A stretch of DNA of 64,000 bases, taken from assembly GCA_037367405.1 (NCBI GenBank), contig JAZKJV010000608.1, positions 62,001 through 126,000 on the forward strand. The letters are read 5' to 3'. Made by a program: the position numbers and the translations under genes. Position 1 is the first letter of the stretch. Each line of letters begins with the position of its first letter. The notes beneath the pieces are model-generated. The model saw only the letters and a program-made list of their open reading frames with translations, made no database searches and was not told where the DNA came from. Below, in pieces: positions 1 through 11,100 of this stretch. The stretch comes from Ottelia alismoides (Eukaryota; Streptophyta; Magnoliopsida; Alismatales; Hydrocharitaceae).

Positions 1-40
1 AGCAACCATTTCCCCAAGTTCTCAGGTTATCGGTTCCTTT

Positions 41-268
41 GGGGTGTTCAGTTCGGGAATAAGAGTGAGGAATAAGGAGAATAAGAGTCTATCCTCTGTT
101 CAGCTAGAAAGATATGAATAACGAGAATAAGGTAGAATAAATATATGAATAAATGTAAAATAAGGTGAAATAATGTGATGTGGATGAGAATAACCGTACT
201 CTTGGGAATCACGTCGGGTGAGGAATTGACCCCTCATTCCAGTGTTAATTCTCCAAACGAACAGAGTC
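41..268. mobile_element. Harbinger/Tourist-like MITE
   Basis: The left end reads GGGGTGTTCAGTTCGGGAAT and the right end (247-268) is its imperfect inverted copy. TTT flanks both sides (38-40 and 269-271), as a 3-bp target duplication would. The body is rich in GAATAA/TTATTC runs and has no credible coding frame. Terminal style and the 3-bp duplication fit PIF/Harbinger (Tourist) MITEs. The inverted repeat is imperfect, so the family call is tentative. Confidence 0.45.
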
Positions 269-271
269 TTT

Positions 272-617
272 GAGTTCATCATCTTAAATTAATTCATGTG
301 CTTTACTTAGTATCCTAGCTTTACATTTGAGCATCGCTTTAGATTGTTTGAAACTCGTCACACAATTAGAAGTTCAGTCCAGTTTTTAAAATTATATTCT
401 CACTTATATGACTTTAAATCGTTGAGTTATTCATACACAGTTTTTTTATTCGCAATTTACCACAAATCATCTGACAAGGAGGCATGTTGCAAATGTAGAA
501 TGAGAAGAAGTGTTGAATTTTCAAGTATTTGAATGGTTGTGGAACTTTTCTAAAATGAAATATGGCATGTTTTACTTTGTGAAATACTTCCAAATATCAT
601 TGTTTGCAATATATTTT
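272..617. other. AT-rich spacer, nothing recognised
   Basis: I see no coding frame longer than about 60 codons with family resemblance, no terminal repeats and no RNA gene signature here. Confidence 0.5.
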
Positions 618-1105
618 TGAAATCGGACCGGCTGGTTCGACCGGTAATCGATTCTTGCCGATTTGGTTCGAACTTCAAATTTTAAACAAACCACCCGGTT
701 CACCCATTATTTTAACCTGATTTAAATAGGTTCAGTCAAAGTTGAACCACATTTAATTTTTATTTAAAAATAATGCTGGTAGTGGGACTTAAACCTGTAA
801 TCTTTGGTTACCAGTTTCAAACTCCTAACCAACTACCCTAACATAACCTTTTGCTTGTAATGGGTTTTAAATATCATTAAATTACTAATATGTTATAAAG
901 CAACTACTCCAAATAATATATATATATGACATTTGATGGTGCATACAAAAAAATATTTTATGTATAGTGTTAAATATATACAATTTCCATATATTTTATT
1001 TATATTTCAAGTATATTTAAGCGTGTATATATGTATTATTTAATTTCAGTTTGATTATCCGATTCAACTTTTTTTTCTGACCGGTCCAGTTTAATCCGAT
1101 TTTAA
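618..1105. repeat. Inverted-repeat element with ACCGGT-rich ends
   Basis: The left part (about 622-665) is rich in ACCGG/GGTTCGACCGGT words. The right part (about 1070-1105) carries CCGATT and GACCGGTCCAG in the opposite sense, so the ends form an imperfect inverted repeat. The middle holds a tRNA-like stretch on the minus strand and AT-rich filler. I do not recognise the family; a non-autonomous DNA transposon or foldback element is likely. Boundaries are approximate. Confidence 0.35.
784..842 (-). other. tRNA-like A-box/B-box pair (SINE-like or decayed tRNA)
   Basis: Read on the minus strand, TAGGGTAGTTGG resembles an RNA polymerase III A box. About 33 bases later GGTTTAAGTCCC resembles a B box (GGTTCRANYCC). 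Spacing and order are those of a tRNA gene, but the cloverleaf is poor and there is no CCA-proximal acceptor pairing that I can confirm. It is more likely a tRNA-derived module in a repeat than a working tRNA. Confidence 0.3.
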
Positions 1106-1111
1106 ATAATG

Positions 1112-1321
1112 ATGACATCATAATCCGTGATTTCAACAATTTCGTGACCATTAAAAATGAATATCGAGATGAAGGTCGTAGGAGTCTCTGTTTCGCACGA
1201 AACTTTATTGACATAATATATAGATATAATGATGAAAACCCACGAATTCATTAAAAAAATAAAAAATATGGCGAGGGAGCCAAGTTAGCTCCCCCCACAG
1301 GCAGCCAACCCATTTTACCCC
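1112..1321. repeat. Half copy of the foldback element family
   Basis: The right half matches the right arms of the elements at 2293-3485: the core word GTAGGAGTCTCTGTTTC, then an A-rich stretch, then GCCAAGTTAGCTCCCCC and a terminal CATTTTACCCC. The matching left arm is missing. It ends 13 bp before a CACTA miniature. It is a truncated member of the same family. Confidence 0.55.
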
Positions 1322-1334
1322 GTTACAATATTAT

Positions 1335-1704
1335 CACTACAAGAAAGATGAGTTGTGGCCATAGAATGTGGCTACGGAAACTTGTGGCTACGGTAATTGG
1401 GTGTCCAATGGTTTCCATATCCACAATTCCATCGCCAAAGCCTTCAAAGATGTAAGGAGAATATTCATTCGATCATAATTGCGGCCACGACAATTTATGC
1501 AATTACTTGTAATAGCCACAACATATTCGTGGTTTGAGAACTCCCACGACGAGATTTGGAGCTACACAGCTACAAACCAGGAAGTGTTGTGGACATAGCT
1601 AATTCTATGTCAACAATCCTCGTACTCGTGGACATAATTCTGTGATAACAACTTGTTTTTCCCGTGGGCATAGTTCTGTGATAACAACTTATTTTTCTTG
1701 TAGT
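1335..1704. mobile_element. Miniature CACTA (En/Spm-type) element
   Basis: The left end is CACTACAAGAAAG and the right end TTTTTCTTGTAGTA, an inverted repeat with one change at the last base. TAT sits immediately outside on both sides (1332-1334 and 1705-1707), the 3-bp duplication expected of CACTA transposition. The 370-bp body holds repeated GTGGCTACGG-type and GTGATAACAACTT words, resembling sub-terminal repeats. There is no transposase frame, so it is non-autonomous. Confidence 0.75.
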
Positions 1705-1707
1705 ATA

Positions 1708-2258
1708 TGTGTAATATAAAAATATTAACAACAGCAGTTTCAGCTAAGCAAGACTTGACGTAGAGTATCTACAAGAAGTATTACAGAGTTCGTTATGCAA
1801 AAAGTCTCATGTTTAATAAATTCTATGCAAAGACTCAGTATATATAATCTAAAATGTTTGCTGGCATATCCATTTAAAAAACACACAAAATATGTTATTT
1901 ATTGCGGACGTATATTGTTGATAAATGTGCTCAATCGATCAGCTCATCATTTAAGCCTATATTACAGCTAACAAACAGTACCAAACGTAATTCCGACCTT
2001 TTGTAAAACTAAGCAAGCAATCACAAAATTTGATGCATATATTTGTACAAGTAAATCCAAACAGGGAAAAAAATCTCAACTAGAGTCTTTCCAACTTAGG
2101 ATTTAAACCAACCGAATTTCTCGATTATTTTGTAATAACAGGCAGCTATAAAATAAGGACAGATCCTCTTCAATTGCAACAACACTAGAAACCACTGTGA
2201 CAATCAAACTTCTCCTCCTAATCGGAAGAAGTGCTCTCACGACTTAGCATCCGTACAA
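1708..2258. other. Spacer, nothing recognised
   Basis: Moderately AT-rich sequence. I see no terminal repeats, no credible coding frame and no match to the neighbouring repeat families. Confidence 0.5.

Positions 2259-2292
<34 letters not shown>
2259..2292. repeat. (TA)n microsatellite
   Basis: Nearly pure TA dinucleotides with one G interruption, abutting the left end of the foldback element at 2293. Confidence 0.85.
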
Positions 2293-2676
2293 GAGGAAAA
2301 TGGGACTGCCCTTTGGGGAGCTAACTTAGCTCCCTCCGACCTATTTTCTTCAATTTTTTATTTTTTTAAAATTTTTTCCGTGAATATTCATCACTATATC
2401 CTTATATTATGTCATAAAAATTTCGTGTGAAACAGAGACTCCTACGGCATCCATCCAGACAATCATTTTTTTAATGGTAACATGATTTTTTAAATCGACC
2501 CCGTTTGGATGGAGGTCGTAGGAGTCTCTGTTTCGTATGAAATTTGAATAACATAATATAGGGATTTAATAATGAATTTACACAGTTTTAGATTTCAAAA
2601 AAATAAAAAAAACTTGTGAAAAAAGGGCGGGGGGAGCTAAGTTAGCTCCCCCTAGGGGGCATACACATTTTACCCT
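2293..2676. mobile_element. (TA)n-flanked foldback MITE, copy 2
   Basis: The whole element is one long imperfect palindrome. The left tip GAGGAAAATGGGACTGCC and GGGGAGCTAACTTAGCTCCC are mirrored by the right tip GGAGCTAAGTTAGCTCCCCC and CATTTTACCCT. The inner arms carry AGAGACTCCTACGG (near 2433) and the complementary word near 2517. Only about 60 bp in the middle is unpaired. TA tracts lie on both sides. No protein is encoded, so mobilisation would depend on an outside transposase. Confidence 0.7.
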
Positions 2677-2692
2677 ATATATATATATATAT

Positions 2693-3084
2693 GAGGAAAG
2701 GGAGTCTACTTTGTGAAGTAGGTAACCTTACCTACTTCACATCCATTTTTCACAAATTTGTTTCTTTTTTTTTAAATGTCACCGTGGATTTTCATAATTA
2801 TATCCCTCTAATATGTCATTCAAATTTCGTCAGAAACAGAGACTCCTACGGCCTCCATCCAGAACATGAAAAATACATCAAATCTGTGATCGTTAAAAAA
2901 TGACTGTCTGGATGGAGGCCGTAGGAGTTTCTGTTTCTGAGAAATTTGAATTACATATTAGAAGGATATAATTATGAAAATCCACGGTGGCATTTTTCAA
3001 AAAAAAATAAAAAAATTTGCAAAAAAATGAAATGTGAAGTATGTAATTAAGTTACCTACTTAACAAAGTAGGCTCCCTTTCCTC
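2693..3084. mobile_element. (TA)n-flanked foldback MITE, copy 3
   Basis: It has the same inner arms as copy 2 (AGAGACTCCTACGG and its complement) but different outer tips: GAAGTAGGTAACCTTACC on the left, mirrored on the right by GTTACCTACTT. It ends in CTCCCTTTCCTC, the complement of its start GAGGAAAGGGAG. It is flanked by a TA tract on the left and a CT/TA tract on the right. Confidence 0.7.
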
Positions 3085-3127
3085 TCTCTCTCTATATATA
3101 TATTTATTTATTTATTTATATTTATAA

Positions 3128-3485
3128 GATGTTAGTGGGGATTCCCCCTTGGGATAGCCAACATGACTGCCCCCACGCTGTTTTCGGTATTTTTTTATTT
3201 TTTTGAAAATATCGTCATGTGTATTCATCCTTATATTTCTCATATATGCCATTCGAATTTTGTCAGAAATAGAGACTCCTGCGGTCTCCATCCAGACAAT
3301 CATTTTTTAACGGTAACAGGATTTGTTAAATCAACACTATTTCGATGGAGGCCATAGGAGTCTCTGTTTCTGACGAAATTCGAATGGCATATAGGATGGA
3401 TATAGAGATGCATATACACGGTGATATTTTTCAAAAAAAATAAAAAAACATCGAAAATAAGGGGCGGGGCAGCCCCATTAAATCA
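3128..3485. mobile_element. Foldback MITE, copy 4 (right tip shortened)
   Basis: It shares the core arms with copies 2 and 3 (GAGACTCCTGCGG near 3270 and GGAGTCTCTGTTTC near 3358). The outer left arm GCCAACATGACTGCCCCC is only partly mirrored by GGGGCGGGGCAGCCCC, so the right tip looks truncated before the TA tract at about 3485. Confidence 0.55.
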
Positions 3486-3494
3486 TATATATAT

Positions 3495-3869
3495 GGGAAA
3501 AGGGAGTATGCACCGGCGGGTGCAGCTAACTAGCTGCACCCGACCATTTTATTGGTTTTTTATTTTTTTGAAAAAAACTTATGGAGATTTACTTAGTTTA
3601 TTGACAAGAATATGTGTTTCAAATTTCATGCAAAACAAACACTCCTACCATGCCCATCTAGATATGGTCAATTTCAATAATTCTGAAACCGTTAAAATGC
3701 CATAGCCTTGATGGAGATGATAGAAATATCGAATTTAGTTGAAATTGGTATGATATCATGGTGATATATGATGATTTAAATCCCCCTAGGTTTCATTTCA
3801 AAAAAAATCAATGAAAAAAATGACCGGATACAGCTAGTTAGCTACACCCGCCGGTGCAACTTCTCCAAC

Positions 3870-3872
<3 letters not shown>
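3495..3872. mobile_element. Foldback MITE, copy 5 (diverged core)
   Basis: The left tip GGGAAAAGGGAGTATGCACC with CGGGTGCAGCTAACTAGCTG is mirrored on the right by CAGCTAGTTAGCTACACCCG and GGTGCAACTTCTCCAACCCT. The central arms resemble copies 2-4 weakly (AACACTCCTACC near 3638), so this is a related but older or different subfamily. A long TA tract follows. Confidence 0.6.

Positions 3873-3929
<57 letters not shown>
3873..3929. repeat. (TA)n microsatellite
   Basis: About 28 uninterrupted TA units directly after foldback copy 5. Tracts like this separate the members of the cluster and may be their preferred target. Confidence 0.9.
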
Positions 3930-3931
<2 letters not shown>

Positions 3932-4148
3932 AATCTTCACCAAGCTCAAACCCTAAATAGATATGCAATACAATACAAGGTAAAGAATGAGTATAGAGAG
4001 CATGCACAAAAGTGTTGGAAATGAATGGCCTTAGGTCTTCTCTTATACTGACTTGAAGTAGTTGTTTTAGATGGTTGGAGAATGTTTATACATGAAGGTA
4101 TGCGACGGTTGGCATTACTGGATACTGTAAATACCCTTGAGAAAATTA
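3930..4148. other. Spacer, nothing recognised
   Basis: I see no convincing gene or repeat boundary between the TA tract and the CACTA-like terminus. Confidence 0.45.
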
Positions 4149-4985
4149 CACTAGTAGAAAACATACAATAGACCACATCAAGCTACCGCTGCTAGCAGCT
4201 TAATTACCCTATCCTAAAATCACAAGCCACGGTAAAGTATCGTGGCTTAAACCTCTGTGTCAAAAAATAAATATGGTAAATTACCGTGGCTTAAACTCAT
4301 TGGCTACGGTAAATTAATATAGCCATACCTCACAATATTTTACCGTGGTCAAAACTCTTACATGTGCACAATCTGTTGAAAACAAGATCATAAAGGCACT
4401 ATAGTAAACAATAATTACATGGATCCAAATGAATTAAACGAGAAGCATTATAGATTAACATCATGACAATCATACATTTCTCATTCATTATCCGATTACA
4501 TATGCAAATATGAACCAATTAATCAAACAGAAACATGAGTTAGGGCGCGATCCAGGAAAGGTATAACAATAAACCAATTGTGTCAAATAAAATAAAAGGA
4601 AGATCAGATTAGAGATCACCGAAGAGTCCATAAATGGACTATCATTAGAGAGAATATCACCCCCACAATACCGATACCTAGGGTATTGACGATCTGCTTC
4701 CAGGATACGACGGCACATGATCTTCGTCCACGCACACCGACGAGATCATCCTCGAAAGTACTACCGAGAACTTGCAGTCGAGAAGAATAGGTCACAGATG
4801 CGGTGGGAAAACAATGAGCAAAAGCGGCAGTGTGATTTCTTGCGAGTGCTGAAAAACATCGTCAGAGGAGGGGTATAAAAAGAGGCTTGCGTGCCCTAGC
4901 ACACGGTGCTTTCCGTTTTTCAAAAATATCCCTCAACGGGCATGTCTCTTTGGATTCCGAAACCACGGCTAAAACGAGCTGTTTG
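4149..4985. mobile_element. CACTA-like terminus and flanking region, cut by Tekay element
   Basis: CACTAGTAGAAAAC at 4149 resembles a CACTA-superfamily end. The next 220 bp carry inverted and direct copies of CACGGTAAA/TACCGTGGCT, like sub-terminal repeats. No matching TTTTCTACTAGTG end is visible before the Tekay LTR at 4986, so the other end is probably beyond the retrotransposon, outside the window. On the plus strand TATAAAAAG (4874-4882) looks like a TATA box about 105 bp before the break. On the minus strand a short ATG frame near 4718 runs into a possible GT donor. Gene content is unproven. Confidence 0.35.
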
Positions 4986-7798
4986 TGTAACACCCCATGA
5001 GTTTCGACTTTTTTCAAAATCTTAAAACATATTCAATTATACTCAAAAGTAGCGTCTCGTCGCAAGCTTTCCAACGAATCCAAAAATACATGATTCCGAG
5101 TTCGAATGTGGGAGATGTGCATGTTTTAGTGAAGAGAGGTCATGGATATTGAGGGATTTAATGGTTACAGGTTTTGAATAATTAATTTCGGATTAGGACT
5201 ATTTTAGGGATCCTAAAACTGGTATTTTTATTCTCAACCATATAAAGACACACACCCTTCATTTCCCCTCATTGACACTCTTTTCCAAACCCTAATGGAC
5301 CCTTTTCTTCCTCCCCAAGTCTTTCTCATATCTCATTTTCCCTCTCCTCCAGAGAACCAAAGGGAGAACGGTGCCAACTCCATAATTTCAAGACAACAAG
5401 AAAAGGAGCGTAAGGGAAAATCACATCTCTCATCGGACCCTTGATCGAGCGTTCAGATACATGGATCAAAGGCGTGCACGAGTATAAGTAATGGATCCCC
5501 GAACTTATCTTATTATTCGCTTTATCCACGATTTTGAATTGGAGATTGTGGATTTGAGGTTGCATGTCCGTTTTTTATCCTACCTTAGGGATCTTCTATT
5601 GTTGTTGGTGGCCTTGAAATCTCATCTTAATCATCGTAAACACAATTTATCTTCCCTTGATATATACGGTTTTGAGATCTTAAATCTGGAATTAAGAGGT
5701 CGAGCGTATCAAGAAGTTTTCCTTCATCTTCTCAAATCTATAGTAAGATATCTTTTATTCTTTTTAGCATGATTGATCTTAAGGTTGTGGATAGTTTGGG
5801 ATGTGATGATTATTTTTTTATTATTGTTATATATTTAAGATGTGCCATACGGATGTTATTGATCAAGTTAATAGCTATCACTTTTAAGGGAAATGTTAGA
5901 TTTTGAGGTAACGGTTTTCATTATTCCGGAAAAGAGAATCCATGGTTTTATAAGTTTCATCTAGAATTAGAGAGGTTTGAGTCTTTAGTTAGTTTTCATG
6001 GGTGAGGATAATCAACAAGAAATTAGGATCGAGTCTTGTGAATGAGATTTAACAAGGTGGTGTGGGGTTTTTCCGTTTCATGTTCCAGCAGATCGGATTT
6101 TATTTTTAGCTTACAGAATTACTATGTGAATCATAAGAGGTCTGCTGGTAGAGTTTATATTATAGATGAATGTGAGGATATACATGTTATACTTCTAAAC
6201 AACAAGTGGTTCAGGGAAACGAAATTTCTGAAGTACACATTATGAGTTAGAAATATGATCTCCCTCTTTATGCTTAAGCATATAAGAAGTAAATGCATGG
6301 AGACAAGAACAAAGGAGGGTAGTCTTGATTTTCCACGTACTCCAGATCTGTGAGTAATCAAGTGTTGTTCATTCTTTCATACTTCATAGTAATCCAAGGT
6401 GGGTCTGATCCTTTCTCATGTTCGTTCGAGTCAGCAAATGATCAACAAGTATATAATGATCGTGGGAATCTAAACTTTTATTTAGTGTGTTTTTATTTTG
6501 ACATACATCTATTTTATAGAAGGAGGCTTATGTGTATGATGTGAAATATCAAAGGATCTTGGACCTTGTGATAGAAGGAGCATTTCTAATTCTTTAGCCA
6601 CGTATATGGTTAAAGGGTACCATATCACTAATGTAGTAGGAGGGCCAATCATATGGTAGGAATAGCTACGAGTACATATCTTTTATAATATGTGGTGCAT
6701 GGTACCTTTGGACCTGTGTTAATGTCAAGTTAAGATTATTGATAGTTGAGTTACTCCCATAATGAGTTGTGATTCTGTGGTCATAAATATTATTGTTTTG
6801 GTTCACTATTAATGCAGCTCTTGACTTTTTCTCAACTTACTTCTTGAGTAAAATATCACATACATTGTAAGGGATAAAAAGTTAAGAACTATAAGGTGGG
6901 TGCACACCCTTGTAGTCCGGCTGAACCGACAGTGAGTCACCCCCACTCGAGGGGCATCACAGAGTGGGGTGGTGGTAGGTACTCTGGTGGAATTGAGGTG
7001 GATGCACGCATGCATTGCACCATACGGATCCGTTTTTGTTATAACTTTTCATTGGGAGCAAGCGAGACTCCTCCGGCAGACTCGATTGACAGAGTTGTGA
7101 CTCTTTGGGCAAGTATGCTCATCTCGAGGGTCAGAGTACTACCAACTATACTAGCTGAAGGATCGTTCCTGCACACAGGTCTTAGGTTGCACTCTGAATG
7201 GAGTGTTGCAGGCTTCATTCCTAGTGCAGGCTTTTTTCCTTTGACAGGCGAGTTCGGGATAAGTAAATGAAACTATGGATTAAGATATGTCAAAGATTTT
7301 ATTTTGATTGCATACGTGTTAAAGTCCTAGAAAATAGGTGATGGTATTTTGTTATATGCTTTTAAAATGTTCTCTTCTAAACTTGTTCAGTTACCACATC
7401 TGCATTGCCTACCTATATTCTTTTAATTTATAATTTATTTATCCTTACTGAGTCAGTTGACTCAAGAGTTACATTCTTTGGAAATCCAACTTGAAGTATC
7501 GAGCAGGAGACAGAGGCTCACATTTTTGGTGGTGCATCTGCAGGGTGTTGTTAAGGTTGAGGACTAGTTTTGTAGTAGTATGTTTTCCTTCCTTTCCATT
7601 ATTTATTATGTAATAAAAAGACTCTGATGATTTATTGTTACCCTTATGTGGACTTTTGTTATCAATAGAAACTTATATTTTCTTCCCTATGTCTTTATTT
7701 TTGTATAAATGGTATATCATGCAGGTTGCTTATGACTGTTGTTGGGTAATATTGAGAATGTGTGTTGAGATGCACTACCGTCGAGGCGGAACGTTTCA
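4986..7798 (+). repeat. Tekay element 5' LTR
   Basis: It starts TGTAACACCCC and ends TTTCA just before the primer site, giving 2813 bp. Bases 4986-7093 align with 53313-55423, with several percent mismatch that is heaviest near the start. A TATA box lies at 5241. No protein is encoded; short open frames within it are not conserved with a known product. The 5 bp before it are GTTTG; the matching duplication is outside the window. Confidence 0.85.
5241..5247 (+). promoter_or_regulatory. TATA box of the Tekay 5' LTR
   Basis: TATAAAG lies about 255 bp into the LTR and is followed by a C-rich stretch suitable for transcription start. The 3' LTR has a mutated version (ATGTAAAG near 53566). Confidence 0.55.
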
Positions 7799-7799
7799 T

Positions 7800-7811
7800 T
7801 TGGAATCAGAG
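7800..7811 (+). other. Decayed tRNA-Met primer-binding site (Tekay)
   Basis: TTGGAATCAGAG sits 1 bp after the LTR end. The family form is TGGTATCAGAGC, complementary to the 3' end of initiator tRNA-Met, so at least one position has changed. Confidence 0.6.
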
Positions 7812-7994
7812 CCCATTTACCCCATCAGTCATAGACAATTGTATGGTAGGAGAAATACCATTATACATTAGACAAGTAGTTTTCTAACTACTGTCAAAAA
7901 AAGAGGCTTGTCCACAAAAAAATTTTGGTATTGATCAAGGTTGACTAATGATCTCTATTCTGGGATCTAGTTGTATTTTTTTCCCATGCTGATC

Positions 7995-8132
7995 ATGTTG
8001 CCTCGTAAGGATCAGACTGCGCAGCAGTTGACTGCGATGATGGCGATGCTGCAAGATGTGCAACAGAGGCAGCTCATGCTCGAGGAGCGATTGTCGAGAT
8101 CTGCATCTGAGGGCGGGTCTGGAATGGGTGGG
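7995..8132 (+). pseudogene. gag: Tekay gag, 5' fragment
   Basis: An ATG frame begins MLPRKDQTAQQLTAMMAMLQ and runs 46 codons, Gln- and Met-rich as chromovirus Gag N-termini often are. It is cut exactly at 8132 by the inverted solo LTR. The rest of Gag resumes after 11728. It is too short to identify alone; the assignment rests on position after the primer site and before the split Gag domain. Confidence 0.65.
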
Positions 8133-11100
8133 TGATGGGCCAAAATCTCACTAATCCGGATCAGGTCAAAATATCACACTCGGGTCGTTGCGATCCGGAT
8201 CATTAGAAACCTCGGCTCAACAAGAAAATAAGGATTAGACCACCAAAATAGAATAAAAATCAAAGGAAAATAATAGTGGCCCTGGCTATTGGATTAGCCT
8301 GGTATAGCGATCAGAGTCGAACACAAGGAGCACGTGATGGCCTTGCGGCCTACGAAGTAGTCTAAAATAAAAATAAAATAAAAGACAAATATTTTTGATG
8401 GTTTTTTTAATGTTTTTATATTTTTTTGGATTTTTTTAATTAATTGAGAAAATAAGAAAGCAAATAAACAAGCAACTTGGGTGAATTATTTAATCACTCA
8501 AAAATCACCCAAAAATTCAAACAAAAATATTTTTATGTTTTTTATATTTTTCTCTGTTTTTGGTTAATTTTTGGTGATTTTCTGATTTTAGGGAATTTTA
8601 TAAAAATAAAACAAGACAAAAAAATGAAGAGACTGTCCAGTCAGACTTGGAGGGCCAATTTAAAATGCAAAATGGCCCTATCAAGGTCTGAAGATAATTT
8701 TCCTGTCTAGAAGAAAATACAAGTAAAAATTGGGCACTGGAATTATTGTTTTTTTATTTTTCTTTTATTTATTAGAATTTTTATGGGTTTTAAGGGGTTT
8801 TGCACTTTTTATGGATTTTATAACTCGAAAAATGACCAAAATTGGTCAGAAAATCAAATAAGGCAAAACTAACATTATATATATATTTTTTTGGAATTTT
8901 TAGAGGTGTTTTAATATTTTTTTATGAATTTTCGTTAGACGGTAACGAAAATGTGTGTTTTTGAATTTTTAAAAATAATAAAAATAATTAAAAATGTCTC
9001 CAAAATTTAAGGAAATTTTCACACTATGGCAGGAGCCATGTGTCCAATTTTCATCGAATTTGGAGTTAATTTGCTATTTTATTAAAAATAAAAATAAGGG
9101 TACAGTGGACAAGGACCTGTACGCTAATAAAACCAGTTCCAGGGGGTCCGGTGCAATTTCTCCAAGAATGCACGTACGAGGCACGTGACCTGGACACTCA
9201 GGGACCTAATTGCAAGAAAACTTAAGTCCCTGGGCTATTTAGTAGCACGTACTAAAAGTCCAGGGGCTTCAGTGTAAATTACCCACTATATAATGCACAT
9301 GCACAATTAAACCACGTACAGGGGTATTTCTGCAATTAATAAAAACATAAAATCATTCATTAACACCCTGAAACATAAAGGACATACATGTAAATGACCC
9401 ACAAAAACACGTGACGAAGCACGTGCACCAGTGTGTACAAGGGTATAAAAGCAAATAAACTAAACTACCAGTTCTAAGTGCAAATGTACCAAAATAAAAA
9501 CAACTAAATGCGATATTTACAGGACTAACTAATAAAAGAAACGAATAGGGGGCCTATAAGAAATTTACCCCTTATTATATCTGAGGGACGGATGATCGCC
9601 ACGTGGAGATCGGACGGATGAGAAGCGACGTGGCTAACCCTCCGTCCTCGGACGGTTCTGATCTCTCCTCTGATGATCAACGGCTGGCGTGGCTCCTCTA
9701 ATGGCCATCTGGGATCAGATCTGGAGCTGGAGGAGGATCGAACGGCCGCGGAGGATGCTCGAAGAACTGGACTCCTGCGAGCTTCGTCGGGCTCGTGTGC
9801 GCACTGGAGACCTCCTCGCGGGCTGCTACTGATCGGAGAAGAATCGCCTTGGCCTCCCGCGTCGAATGGTTCCCTCCGATGGTGGCGAGAAGCTCTGGAG
9901 AGCTCCGACGGCACTGGCGGAGGAGGAGATACTGCTCCCAAGAGTCGAAGCCCTCAGATGGGCTCCTCTGGACCTGCAAAGCATATCAACGAGCTCCTGG
10001 GTCGAGGGCAAAGTGCCTCGACCCAGTTAGGAGTGGAAAAGGTGATCGGTACGTCGGGGCAGAGGGGTTTCGGCGAAGCGACGGCGGAGGAACCCCAAGC
10101 CCAGCTCCTGTGCGAGTTGGGTTGGATGAGTGGGTGGAGAACGTGCATGGAGGGAAGGCGGAGATGATGAGCGACTCCGATGATCGAATGGGTAGCTGGA
10201 GTAGTCGGAATCGACGATGGACGACGACGGAGCGATTTGGGCGTAAATCAAATATAAAGAAATAGGCAAGGAAAGAGAGCTACCTAATGAACGAAATCGA
10301 CTGTGGAAGAGCAGGGGCTGCTCTAGGTCCTAGCCTCAAGGGCCATCGATGCCCGAGGCTCGAGCGTCACCTGCAGGCGGCGTACGGCAGTACGAAGACG
10401 CCGGATCGATGGTCCTCCACTCCCTCCTCGCTGCGACACGGCCGAACGCGAGCTGTCACTCTCGCGGTGGTTGTGGAAGTCCTGGGGTGGCGTGAAATGA
10501 TCCAAAGATGGAATGAAATGGAGGCGGAGCTCGGATTTTATATGGCAAGGGATCCGGCAAGAATAGATCGGGCAGGGTACGACGAGGCGCGAATCCCATT
10601 GCAATCAACCGGGCGAGGATCTCGGATGCACGAGGAAGGAGTAGCGCCCGGAATTTTCGGATTTGGAGATCGGGTCATGACGCGATAAATCGGCGAAAAC
10701 AGGTCGGGCGTCATGGACCCGTGGGAAGTGGTCCAAGGGGGGAGATGACCGGGGGGTCAACGTCCCCCGTGGACCAATGGGAGCTCGCCATGTGGAAAAG
10801 ATTTGAAAATTCGAAAAGAAATAATAAATGGCTGAATTATTAAAAACTCAAAACATGAAAAATGTTTGTTTTAATTTTTTCTATTTTTTGTGATTTTTAA
10901 TTATTTTTTTGAAATAAAAATAAGGTGTGTACACTATAGTACTATACATAGGTATATACACATTATTGATTTTTTTTTAATTTTTGATTTTTAATTAATT
11001 ATTTATGTACATTTTTATTCCCATTTTATATTTTATTTATTTATAGCATAAAATTAGGAATATTTTGATGTTTTTATTTTATTTTTATTATCTATTTACA

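Noticed and set aside
5326..5772. Frames of about 80-93 codons in the Tekay LTR, partly conserved in the 3' LTR (53716-54078)
   Set aside because: Conservation is explained by the LTR pair itself. Lengths differ between copies because of stops, and no domain is recognisable.
9525..10690. Several open frames of 60-164 codons on both strands
   Set aside because: They lie in the GC-rich block of the inverted solo LTR, overlap each other on both strands, and correspond to frames that are broken in the related LTRs. GC-rich sequence has few stops by chance.
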